NCBI RefSeq assembly: GCF_042657165.1
Contig: NZ_JBHSNJ010000002.1
Location: forward strand, 212,589-276,588
Direction: 5' to 3'
DNA length: 64,000 nucleotides
Source of the DNA: Agrilutibacter niabensis
GTDB lineage: Bacteria; Pseudomonadota; Gammaproteobacteria; Xanthomonadales; Xanthomonadaceae
This document shows, in pieces, positions 57,177 through 64,000 of the stretch. Both the position numbers and the translations under genes were made by a program. The notes beneath the pieces were generated by a model. That model made no database searches. It saw only the letters and a list, made by a program, of their open reading frames with translations, and was not told the DNA's origin. Within the stretch, counting starts at the first letter, position 1. Every line of letters begins with the position of its first letter.

Positions 57177-59327
57177 TCACTCCGCCGGCAGCTTCATTTC
57201 CTCGAGCAGATACGGCGCCGGATACACCTTCGCCAGCAACCAGCGCATGTAGCGCATGTCGACGTGGATGGCGCGCTTGTAGCGGGAATCGAACATCCAG
57301 CTCGCGCTCACCGCCTCCCAGTTGCTGTCGAAGTTCAGTCCGATCAGGCGCCCGCGCGCATCCATCACCGCCGAGCCGGAATTGCCGCCGGTGGTATCCA
57401 GGTTGGTGAGGAAGTCGACCGTCTGCGTGCCGAGGCTGGGCTCGGCCGTGCTGCCGAAGTCGCCCTTGGCGATCGCATCGCGCAGCGGTTGCGGCGCATC
57501 GAACGGTTCGGTGCCGGTGTGTTTCTCCACGATGCCCTGCACGGTCGTCAGCGGGCGATAGCGGACGCCATCGCGCGGGTCCATCGCACTCACGCGGCCG
57601 TAGCTCACGCGCAGCGTCGAATTCGCATCCGGATATACCGCACGCCCCTGCGAATCGCGGAAGCCGATCAGCGCGCGCATGTAGGCCGGGCGCAGCCGCA
57701 GCAGCTCGCCGTTGCTGGTCTTGCTTTCTTCTTCGATGCGCAGGATCGCCGGCAATAGTCTGGTGGCTGCCTGGAGCAGTGCGTCGGTGGAAGCAGCCAA
57801 TGCCGGGCGATCGGCCTGCATCGCGTCGAGACGTCCGCTCTCGTTGCCAAGCTTTGTTCCAGCGTACAGCGCGTCGAGCTTCGCCTTCAGCTGCGCGGGC
57901 GTCGCCCCGAACACGGCGTCGAACTCGGCGACGTGCTGCACCGCTGGCAGGGCCTGGTACTGACCGACGAGATCGACGAGCAATGCCTTCTCCACGGTCG
58001 GCGCAAAACGGCGCTGCACCTGCCTGAGCTGGCCGGCGATCAGCACCTCGTCGCGCAGCTGGTAACCGCTTTCGCGCTCCGCATCCGGCTTCGCGCGTTC
58101 GTGGGCGAGGCGCTGCAGGGTGACGGCCGAACGCAGCAGCTGCGTCTGCGCGACGATCACGCCCAACAACTGGTCCCGCTCGCGCATCGCGACGCCCTGG
58201 TCCAGCACGGCCTGCGCGGCAGCAATGTCGGCCTTGGTCGCGGCGGCATCGGCCTGCTTGTCCAGCCATGCATACATGGCCGTCTCGTCGTCGCGACGCA
58301 CCGCAACCGCATTGCTGCGACGCAGGCCATCGAGCTCGCCCTGCGCACGCTTGAGGCTGTTCTTCAGGCTGCGCACCTGCGAGGCATAGCTCACGCGCGC
58401 GGCTTCGTCCCTGCCGGTCGCGCCTTCGATCGTGTCGATCATGCGCTGGTACAAGGCCACGCGCGACGGCAGTTGCCATTCGACCTGGTTCGCGAATTCC
58501 GACGCCATGCGGTGCCGATAGGTGATGCCGGGATAACCGGCCAGCATCGCGTAGTCGCCTTCCTTCAGGTTCTGCGTCGATACCTGCAGGTGCGCCGGCG
58601 GTACGTAGGGCACGTTGTCGGGCGCGTAGTCGGCAGGCTTGCCGTCCTTGCCGACGTAGGCGCGCAGCAGGGTGAAATCGCCGGTGTGGCGCGGCCACAC
58701 GAAGTTGTCGACTTCGCCACCGTAGTTGCCGATGTCGTTCGGTGGCGCATAGACCAGGCGCACATCACGCAGTTCGAGCTGGCGCACCAGGTAGAAGTCG
58801 GTGCCGTAGTACATGTTGGCCACGCTGCAGCGGTAGCCCGGCTCGCGCTCGCAATCCGCGACCGCGGCCTTGGTCGCCGTATCGACGGCGTCGTAGTAGG
58901 CACGGCCTTGCTTGCCCTTCGCGTCGCCGAGGATGCGGTCGGTGATGCGATCGAAACCGGTGGTTACCAGCACGCGGTAATCGGGGTTGGCCGGCAGCTC
59001 GGCGTTGCGATCGACGGCGATGTAGCCGTCCTTGATGAGGTCCCTGCCCGGCTTGGAGTTGTACTGGATGACCCCGAAGGCAACGTGGTGATTGGTGAGC
59101 ACCAGGCCTTCCCCGGAGACGAACGCGCCGCTGGCGCCACCCACCTTCACCACCGCATTCATCGGCGGCCGGGCGAGTTCGGCGAGATCGCGGGGATTGC
59201 CCTTGAAGCCCGTGGCTTTCAGCTGCTTTGCAATATCAGGCAACTGGGACGGCATCCACATGCCTTCATCGGCATGGGCGCGCGCGCCCAGGAGTAACAG
59301 CGAGAGAGCCAACAGACGGCAGCGCAT
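57177..59327 (-). CDS. S46-family dipeptidyl-peptidase
   Basis: A 716-aa periplasmic serine dipeptidyl-peptidase (DPP7/DPP11 type) that cuts dipeptides from peptide N-termini. A signal peptide (RCRLLALSLLLLGARAHA) precedes the mature enzyme, which starts DEGMWMPSQLPD as in other S46 proteins. The chymotrypsin-like triad is His81 (LTNHHVAF), an Asp in the GEVDNFVWPRHTGDF region or nearby, and Ser650 (GGNSGSAVMD). Ser668 (LNFDSNWEA) occupies the position that is Gly in DPP7 and Arg in DPP11. The ATG at 59327 is chosen to match the signal peptide. It has its own terminator. Confidence 0.93.
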   Translation of the reverse strand: MRCRLLALSLLLLGARAHADEGMWMPSQLPDIAKQLKATGFKGNPRDLAELARPPMNAVVKVGGASGAFVSGEGLVLTNHHVAFGVIQYNSKPGRDLIKDGYIAVDRNAELPANPDYRVLVTTGFDRITDRILGDAKGKQGRAYYDAVDTATKAAVADCEREPGYRCSVANMYYGTDFYLVRQLELRDVRLVYAPPNDIGNYGGEVDNFVWPRHTGDFTLLRAYVGKDGKPADYAPDNVPYVPPAHLQVSTQNLKEGDYAMLAGYPGITYRHRMASEFANQVEWQLPSRVALYQRMIDTIEGATGRDEAARVSYASQVRSLKNSLKRAQGELDGLRRSNAVAVRRDDETAMYAWLDKQADAAATKADIAAAQAVLDQGVAMRERDQLLGVIVAQTQLLRSAVTLQRLAHERAKPDAERESGYQLRDEVLIAGQLRQVQRRFAPTVEKALLVDLVGQYQALPAVQHVAEFDAVFGATPAQLKAKLDALYAGTKLGNESGRLDAMQADRPALAASTDALLQAATRLLPAILRIEEESKTSNGELLRLRPAYMRALIGFRDSQGRAVYPDANSTLRVSYGRVSAMDPRDGVRYRPLTTVQGIVEKHTGTEPFDAPQPLRDAIAKGDFGSTAEPSLGTQTVDFLTNLDTTGGNSGSAVMDARGRLIGLNFDSNWEAVSASWMFDSRYKRAIHVDMRYMRWLLAKVYPAPYLLEEMKLPAE

Positions 59328-59495
59328 GGTCGATATTCCGGGAGGCGCGGACAAGGGAGCCGGCGACGATAGGCGAAGCCGCCCACTGCGGGCAAACACA
59401 CGGCCGGTCGGGGCGCGGCCCCGGCGTATAATTTCGCCTTTCCGTGCCGCGTCCCGCGCGGCCCGCTCCAGTCAGGCAATTACGCAGGCAACCCC

Positions 59496-60530
59496 ATGTC
59501 GCAAACGATGAAGGCGCTGGTCAAGCGCGAAGCCACCAAGGGCATCTGGATGGAACACGTGCCCGTCCCCGCGCCGGGTCCCAACGAGGTCCTGATCAAG
59601 CTCGAGAAGACCGCCATCTGCGGCACCGACCTGCACATCTACCTGTGGGACGAGTGGAGCCAACGGACCATCAAGCCGGGCCTGGTGATCGGCCACGAAT
59701 TCGTCGGGCGCATCGTCGACATGGGCCCCGGCGTGACCGGCTACAAGGTCGGCCAGCGCGTGTCGGCCGAAGGCCACATCGTCTGCGGCCATTGCCGCAA
59801 CTGCCGCGCCGGCCGCCAGCACCTGTGCCCCAACACCGTGGGCATCGGCGTGACCCGCGACGGCGCGTTCGCCGAGTACATCGTGATGCCGGCCTCCAAC
59901 CTGTGGCCGATCCCGGACCAGATTCCTTCCGAACTCGCCGCGTTCTTCGATCCGTACGGCAACGCCGCGCATTGCGCGCTGGAATTCGACGTGGTCGGCG
60001 AGGACGTGCTGATCACCGGCGCCGGCCCGATCGGCATCATCGCCGCGGGCATCTGCAAGCACATCGGCGCGCGCAATGTCGTGGTCACCGACATCAACGA
60101 TTACCGCCTCAAGCTCGCCGCCGACATGGGCGCGACGCGCGTGGTCAATGTGTCCAACACGTCGCTCAAGGACGTGATGAAGGACCTGCACATGGAAGGC
60201 TTCGACGTCGGCCTGGAGATGAGCGGCAACCCGCGCGCCTTCAACGACATGCTCGATTGCATGTACCACGGCGGCAAGATCGCGATGCTGGGCATCATGC
60301 CCAAGGGTGCGGGCGCAGACTGGGACAAGATCATCTTCAAGGGCCTGACGATCCAGGGCATCTACGGCCGCCGCATGTACGAGACCTGGTACAAGATGAC
60401 GCAGCTGGTGCAGGGCGGCTTCCCGCTCGGCAAGGTGCTCACGCACCAGCTGCCGATCGATGAATTCCAGCAGGGCTTCGAGCTGATGGAATCGGGCAAG
60501 GCCGGCAAGGTCGTGCTGAGCTGGAACTGA
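59496..60530 (+). CDS. tdh: L-threonine 3-dehydrogenase
   Basis: A 344-aa zinc-dependent medium-chain dehydrogenase that turns threonine into 2-amino-3-ketobutyrate. Blocks: KTAICGTDLHIYLWDEWSQ, GHEFVGRIVDMG, a structural zinc set of four Cys (CGHCRNCRAGRQHLC), and GAGPIGIIAAGICKH for NAD. It pairs with kbl 10 bp downstream, the standard threonine-to-glycine operon. The glycine formed can feed one-carbon metabolism. Confidence 0.96.
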   Translation: MSQTMKALVKREATKGIWMEHVPVPAPGPNEVLIKLEKTAICGTDLHIYLWDEWSQRTIKPGLVIGHEFVGRIVDMGPGVTGYKVGQRVSAEGHIVCGHCRNCRAGRQHLCPNTVGIGVTRDGAFAEYIVMPASNLWPIPDQIPSELAAFFDPYGNAAHCALEFDVVGEDVLITGAGPIGIIAAGICKHIGARNVVVTDINDYRLKLAADMGATRVVNVSNTSLKDVMKDLHMEGFDVGLEMSGNPRAFNDMLDCMYHGGKIAMLGIMPKGAGADWDKIIFKGLTIQGIYGRRMYETWYKMTQLVQGGFPLGKVLTHQLPIDEFQQGFELMESGKAGKVVLSWN

Positions 60531-60540
60531 GGACGCCCGC

Positions 60541-61749
60541 ATGTCGCTGACCCAACCTGCTCTTACCAAGCGCTACGCCGATACCCTCGACGAAATCCGC
60601 TCTGCCGGACTGTTCAAGTCCGAGCGCATCATCACTTCGCCGCAATCGGCCGAGATCACCCTCGCCGACGGCCGCACGGTGCTGAACTTCTGCGCCAACA
60701 ACTACCTCGGTCTCGCCGACCATCCCGACGTGATCGCGGCCGCGAAGGATGCGCTCGACACGCATGGCTTCGGCATGGCCTCGGTGCGCTTCATCTGCGG
60801 CACGCAGGACCTGCACAAGCGGCTCGAGCAGACCATCGCGGATTTCTTCGGCACCGAGGACACCATCCTCTATGCCGCCTGCTTCGATGCCAACGGCGGC
60901 CTGTTCGAGCCGCTGCTGGACGAGAACGACGCGATCATCTCCGACGCACTCAACCATGCCTCGATCATTGACGGCGTGCGCTTGTGCAAGGCGAAGCGCT
61001 ATCGCTACGCCAACTGCGACATGGCGGACCTGGAGAAGCAACTGCAGCAGGCCCAGGCTGACGGCGCCCGCACGATCATGATCACGAGCGATGGCGTGTT
61101 CTCGATGGACGGCTTCATCGCGCCGCTCGACGAAATCACCACGCTGGCGAAGAAGTACGGCGCGCTCGTGCATATCGACGAATGCCACGCCACCGGCTTC
61201 CTCGGCCAGACCGGCCGCGGATCGGCCGAGGTGAAGGACGTGATGGACCGGATCGACATCTTCACCGGTACGCTCGGCAAGGCGATGGGCGGCGCGCTCG
61301 GCGGCTTCACCACGGCGAAGAAGGAAGTGATCGAACTGCTGCGCCAGCGCTCGCGCCCGTATCTGTTTTCCAACTCGCTGCCGCCGCACGTGGTCGCCGC
61401 GGGCATCAAGGCCTTCGAGATGCTGGCCGCCGCCGGTGAGCTGCGCGAGGCGCTGGCCGCCAACACCGCCTACTTCCGCGAGCAGATGACGGCCGCGGGC
61501 TTCGACGTGAAGCCGGGCGTGCACCCGATCAGCCCGGTGATGCTGTACGACGCGCCGCTGGCGCAGAAGTTCGCGCAAAGACTGCTCGAAGAAGGCATCT
61601 ACGCGATCGGGTTCTTCTTCCCGGTAGTGCCGCAGGGACAGGCCCGCATCCGCACCCAGATCTCGGCCGCGCACACGCGCGATCACCTGGATCGCGCGAT
61701 TGCGGCGTTCACCAAGATCGGTCGCGAACTGGGCGTGATCAAGGGCTGA
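60541..61749 (+). CDS. kbl: 2-amino-3-ketobutyrate coenzyme A ligase
   Basis: A 402-aa PLP enzyme that splits 2-amino-3-ketobutyrate with CoA into glycine and acetyl-CoA. Blocks: FCANNYLGLADHPDVI, GTQDLHKRLEQTIADF and FTGTLGKAMGGALGG, which contains the PLP-Lys. It has a GAGGA ribosome site and lies 10 bp after tdh. About 250 bp downstream, up to 61998, hold only the hairpin at 61944. Confidence 0.96.
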   Translation: MSLTQPALTKRYADTLDEIRSAGLFKSERIITSPQSAEITLADGRTVLNFCANNYLGLADHPDVIAAAKDALDTHGFGMASVRFICGTQDLHKRLEQTIADFFGTEDTILYAACFDANGGLFEPLLDENDAIISDALNHASIIDGVRLCKAKRYRYANCDMADLEKQLQQAQADGARTIMITSDGVFSMDGFIAPLDEITTLAKKYGALVHIDECHATGFLGQTGRGSAEVKDVMDRIDIFTGTLGKAMGGALGGFTTAKKEVIELLRQRSRPYLFSNSLPPHVVAAGIKAFEMLAAAGELREALAANTAYFREQMTAAGFDVKPGVHPISPVMLYDAPLAQKFAQRLLEEGIYAIGFFFPVVPQGQARIRTQISAAHTRDHLDRAIAAFTKIGRELGVIKG

Positions 61750-61943
61750 GCGAGGGGCTTCTGGATCGCCCTGCTCTCCCGGCCGTGCCGGGCGACGTCT
61801 ACACCGGCTTCAGGTCCTGCTCACCGTGACCTATGGCCCGCGAGGCCTGCTCCTGCCGGGCGCGGGCCTGAGCGCAGCCGTCGCCGCAGGCGGCTGATGA
61901 TGCTGCGCCGCGCCTGATCTCAACCAGGCGCCGGAAAACAACC

Positions 61944-61968
61944 ACGCCACCCGCGATGCAGGTGGCGT
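61944..61968. terminator. Hairpin terminator between kbl and the small secreted protein gene
   Basis: ACGCCACC and GGTGGCGT form an 8-bp stem with a 9-nt loop. On the minus strand it is followed by GGTTGTTTTCC, so it best serves the gene at 61999-62280. The rest of the 249-bp gap after kbl (61750-61943) shows no gene or motif I can support. Confidence 0.65.
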
Positions 61969-61998
61969 AGCGCTACCAGTGGCCTGCGGGTCGTGCGG

Positions 61999-62280
61999 TT
62001 ACTTCGAGCCCTTCTTCGGCTCTTCGGGCTGCTTCGCTGGCGCGCCCGTGGCGACGCGATAGCCGTTCTTCTTCATCCAGGCGTCGAAATCGTCGGCCGT
62101 CATCTTCTTGCCGTCCTGGGTCATGTTGAAGCGCTTGCTGTCCGGCGCCGTGGTGACCGGTGCGGCCTCGGCCTTGGGGGCAGCCTTCGCGGGTGCCTTC
62201 TTGGCGAAGGCATGGGCGTTGCCAGCCAGGACGAAACCACCGATGAGCAGGCACGGCAGTGCCACCAGGATCTTGCGCAT
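61999..62280 (-). CDS. Small secreted protein with FDAWM motif (paralog A)
   Basis: A 93-aa exported protein with a GGGGAA ribosome site and signal peptide (MRKILVALPCLLIGGFVLAGNAHA). An Ala/Lys/Pro-rich linker follows. The core MTQDGKKMTADDFDAWMKKN is then followed by a charged tail (PEEPKKGSK). The same core (with conservative changes) ends the protein at 63229-63729, so the two are paralogs that flank the pseudouridine synthase gene. No family is recognised. Envelope localisation is expected. Confidence 0.75.
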   Translation of the reverse strand: MRKILVALPCLLIGGFVLAGNAHAFAKKAPAKAAPKAEAAPVTTAPDSKRFNMTQDGKKMTADDFDAWMKKNGYRVATGAPAKQPEEPKKGSK

Positions 62281-62450
62281 GTTTGTTCCCCTAAATCCCC
62301 GGTCCCGGGTATGCGGCGTAAGAAATCATTTGCCCGGCCCAAAAAGGGTGCGAGCAGCCACATTTCAGAAAAAGGGAGGGCGGGCCGCGCCGGCCTGTTG
62401 TTGATTGCGTGCAGTGCCGCACATTCCAGCGGCATCGCGGGCGCGGGCCG

Positions 62451-63212
62451 CTAGCCGCGCGGCACGGACTGCCTCACCAGGGCCGCCACTTCTTCAGCAT
62501 CCAGCCAACGCCATTGGCCCTTCGACAGGTCTCCGAGCACCAGCTCGCCGATCGCCACCCGCACCAGGCGCAGGACCTCGATGCCGAAGGCGGCGAGCAG
62601 GCGCCGGATCTGCCGGTTGCGGCCTTCGTCGAGGACGATCTCCAGCCAGGCGTTGCGCTCCCCCACGCGCAGCACCCGCGCCGATTGCGCGCGCAGCGTG
62701 TCGCCTTCGTGCTTGACCCCCACCATCAACGCCGCCAGCAGGGCGTCATCGGGAATCGTGTCCACCTGCACGTGGTAGGTCTTGTCCGGCCCCGCCTGCG
62801 GATCGGTGATGCGCGCGGCCCACTCCGGATCGTTGCAGAACAGCAGCAGGCCTTCGCTGGCCTGGTCGAGCCGCCCAACGGGGGCGAGCCACGGAAGCGG
62901 CTGCCCCTGCCATTGCGCGCCCTCGAAGCATCGATAGACGGTATCGCGGCTGCGTTCGTCGCGCGCGGTGGTGACCAGTCCGCGAGGCTTGTTGAGCATC
63001 AGGTAGAGGCGCGCGGCCTCGTCGATCTCGCGGCCGTCGACGGCGATGCGCTGGCGGCCGTGGCCGGCGATCGGGAATTCGGGATCGCGAACGATCCTGC
63101 CATCCACGCTCACGCGCCCGGCGGCAATCCAGCGCGCGGCTTCGGTGCGCGAACAAACCCCTCGCTTGGACAGCACGCGAGCCAGTCCATGGCGCGGTGC
63201 GCCGGCAGCCAT
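62451..63212 (-). CDS. RsuA-family pseudouridine synthase
   Basis: A 253-aa enzyme of the RsuA/RluB/E/F family that makes pseudouridine in rRNA. An N-terminal S4 domain (ARVLSKRGVCSRTEAARWI, RVSVDGRIV) precedes the catalytic domain. Motifs: YLMLNKPRGLVTT, PVGRLDQASEGLLLFCND (catalytic Asp) and DEGRNRQIRRLLAAFG. RluB, RluE, RluF and RsuA cannot be told apart reliably here; the S4 domain argues against RluE. Confidence 0.92.
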   Translation of the reverse strand: MAAGAPRHGLARVLSKRGVCSRTEAARWIAAGRVSVDGRIVRDPEFPIAGHGRQRIAVDGREIDEAARLYLMLNKPRGLVTTARDERSRDTVYRCFEGAQWQGQPLPWLAPVGRLDQASEGLLLFCNDPEWAARITDPQAGPDKTYHVQVDTIPDDALLAALMVGVKHEGDTLRAQSARVLRVGERNAWLEIVLDEGRNRQIRRLLAAFGIEVLRLVRVAIGELVLGDLSKGQWRWLDAEEVAALVRQSVPRG

Positions 63213-63228
63213 CGCAATGCCTGTGTGC

Positions 63229-63729
63229 TTACTTCTTCTCTTCGGGCTGCGTGGGCGGCTCTGGCGGCACGGTCGTCGGAGCCTTCGCGCCCTTCGCCAC
63301 GCGCACGCCTCGCGCCTTCATCCAGGCGTCGAACTCTTCGGCGGTCATGCGCTTGCCGTTCTGGCTCATATCGAAACGCCACGGGGTGTTGTCGTACTGC
63401 GTCTGCGGCTTGTAGGCCGCGGGGTTCGACGACGATGGCAGCCCGGGCGTGGTCGCAGGCGTGGCCTTGGCCAATGCCAGGCAACTCTCGACGCGCTGGC
63501 GCAACAACACGTTGTCCACGGCGAGGGTTTCATCAAAAGCCTGCGCCAGCACGCCGGTCGGGGCACCCAACTGGTGCGCGGGAGCGATCAACTCAGGGGA
63601 GAGCGGCGCAATCAGCGTGGGCTGCACCGGCAGGCTGGATCCCGTAATCGAGCCGCAGTTGCCTGCAGTCTGTGCATGCACAACACCCGCCAGGACGAAC
63701 AGGAATAAACCAGTCAATGCGCGCTGCAT
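63229..63729 (-). CDS. Secreted protein with C-terminal FDAWM motif (paralog B)
   Basis: A 166-aa exported protein. The ATG at 63729 is chosen because a GGAG site precedes it and the signal peptide (QRALTGLFLFVLAGVVHAQ) begins there; an ATG at 63750 adds seven residues. The first part has two Cys (NCGS and ESCLAL), which may pair. The end carries FDMSQNGKRMTAEEFDAWM, shared with the gene at 61999-62280, and a Pro/Glu/Lys tail. No family is recognised. Its stop lies 16 bp upstream of the pseudouridine synthase ATG, so they may be co-transcribed. Confidence 0.72.
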   Translation of the reverse strand: MQRALTGLFLFVLAGVVHAQTAGNCGSITGSSLPVQPTLIAPLSPELIAPAHQLGAPTGVLAQAFDETLAVDNVLLRQRVESCLALAKATPATTPGLPSSSNPAAYKPQTQYDNTPWRFDMSQNGKRMTAEEFDAWMKARGVRVAKGAKAPTTVPPEPPTQPEEKK

Positions 63730-63883
63730 GCCTGTCTCCGCGAGCTTCATAGATGCGCCGAGTCTAGGCGCGTCAACCTGATCCAACAACCTACGCCATG
63801 TGAAGACGCAAGCCTGTCAGGGATGGCGCCTGTTGCTCGCACCAGCTGATTACCGGGCCTGTCGACAGTTCCGTAAACGCTTC

Positions 63884-63917
63884 AAAAAACGAAGCCCGGC
63901 GCTGGGCCGGGCTTCGT
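63884..63917 (-). terminator. Rho-independent terminator of the OmpA-like gene
   Basis: CGAAGCCCGGC-GCTG-GGCCGGGCTTCG is followed on the minus strand by TTTTTT. It lies about 25 bp after the stop of the partial gene at the window edge. Confidence 0.88.
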
Positions 63918-63940
63918 GGGTACTACTGGCGTCCTGGAAC

Positions 63941-64000
63941 TCAGTTCTGGACGTTCAGCTCGGTGCGGCGGTTCTTCTCGCTCTTGCAGCCCGGCATGGT
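63941..64000 (-). CDS. OmpA-family protein, 3' end only
   Basis: Only the last 19 codons and the stop are in the window, on the minus strand. They read TMPGCKSEKNRRTELNVQN. The NRRTEL motif is the end of the OmpA-like peptidoglycan-binding domain, as in Pal and OmpA. The remainder lies to the right of the window. Confidence 0.75.
   Translation of the reverse strand, partial: TMPGCKSEKNRRTELNVQN

Noticed and set aside
1..64000. tRNA or rRNA genes, CRISPR arrays, insertion sequences or prophage genes
   Set aside because: I saw no cloverleaf ending in CCA with conserved TTCGA arms, no regularly spaced repeats, and no transposase, integrase or phage protein.

Overview
The window is GC-rich (about two thirds G+C by eye), densely coded on both strands, and reads as chromosomal DNA of a Lysobacter/Luteimonas/Xanthomonas-like member of the Xanthomonadaceae (Lysobacteraceae). 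The basis is gene content and order (folC-dedD-cvpA-purF, tdh-kbl, an ExeA/ExeB pair, an S46 dipeptidyl-peptidase, scattered hut genes, a Xanthomonas-type nucleotide pyrophosphatase) plus the palindromic intergenic repeats typical of that family. No species can be named from the sequence alone. I see no rRNA, tRNA, CRISPR array, insertion sequence or prophage.

Layout. 1-3.8 kb: a partial P1/DmpA aminopeptidase, a secreted amidohydrolase and an amino-acid permease. 3.85-9.7 kb: the most unusual block, four co-directional genes for a Rieske oxygenase, a stand-alone GcvT-like aminomethyltransferase and two paralogous CrtI/PYROXD2-like FAD oxidoreductases, a plausible uncharacterised demethylation or oxidation pathway. 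9.8-12.3 kb: ExeA/GspA and ExeB/GspB of type II secretion. 12.4-20.4 kb: an ECF sigma factor with a translationally coupled membrane protein, a fatty acid desaturase, an S4 RNA-binding protein, a GAF protein, a secreted amidohydrolase, a dihaem cytochrome, and an alpha/beta hydrolase divergent from an HTH regulator across a striking triple operator. 20.4-31 kb: sterol desaturase, CPBP protease, GNAT, a secreted PQQ-type sugar dehydrogenase, GIY-YIG, a beta-helix protein, a TonB-domain protein, HutU and a TetR regulator, and small secreted proteins. 31-38.7 kb: NPP-type phosphodiesterase, an Ada-AlkA fusion coupled to Ogt, HutF and HutI, an M19 dipeptidase and ribosomal protein bTHX. 38.9-45.2 kb: zinc homeostasis (MerC-like protein, ABC permease, ABC binding protein, outer-membrane porin-like protein, Zur) with two Zur-like boxes; no ABC ATPase gene is present. 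A MarR-MFS pair sits inside this region. 45.2-64 kb: housekeeping (gltX, lpxH, purF, cvpA, dedD, folC, serA, tdh, kbl, an RsuA-family pseudouridine synthase), an S46 peptidase, and two small secreted paralogs flanking the pseudouridine synthase. The window ends inside an OmpA-like gene.

Themes. Histidine degradation is represented by hutU, hutF and hutI, the deiminase route, split over three transcription units. Protein and peptide scavenging recurs (DmpA, M19, S46, amidohydrolases, T2SS ATPase), as expected for a lytic, proteolytic lifestyle. Threonine and serine metabolism appears as tdh-kbl and serA. Several regulators have clear palindromes at their own starts, which gives testable autoregulation models.
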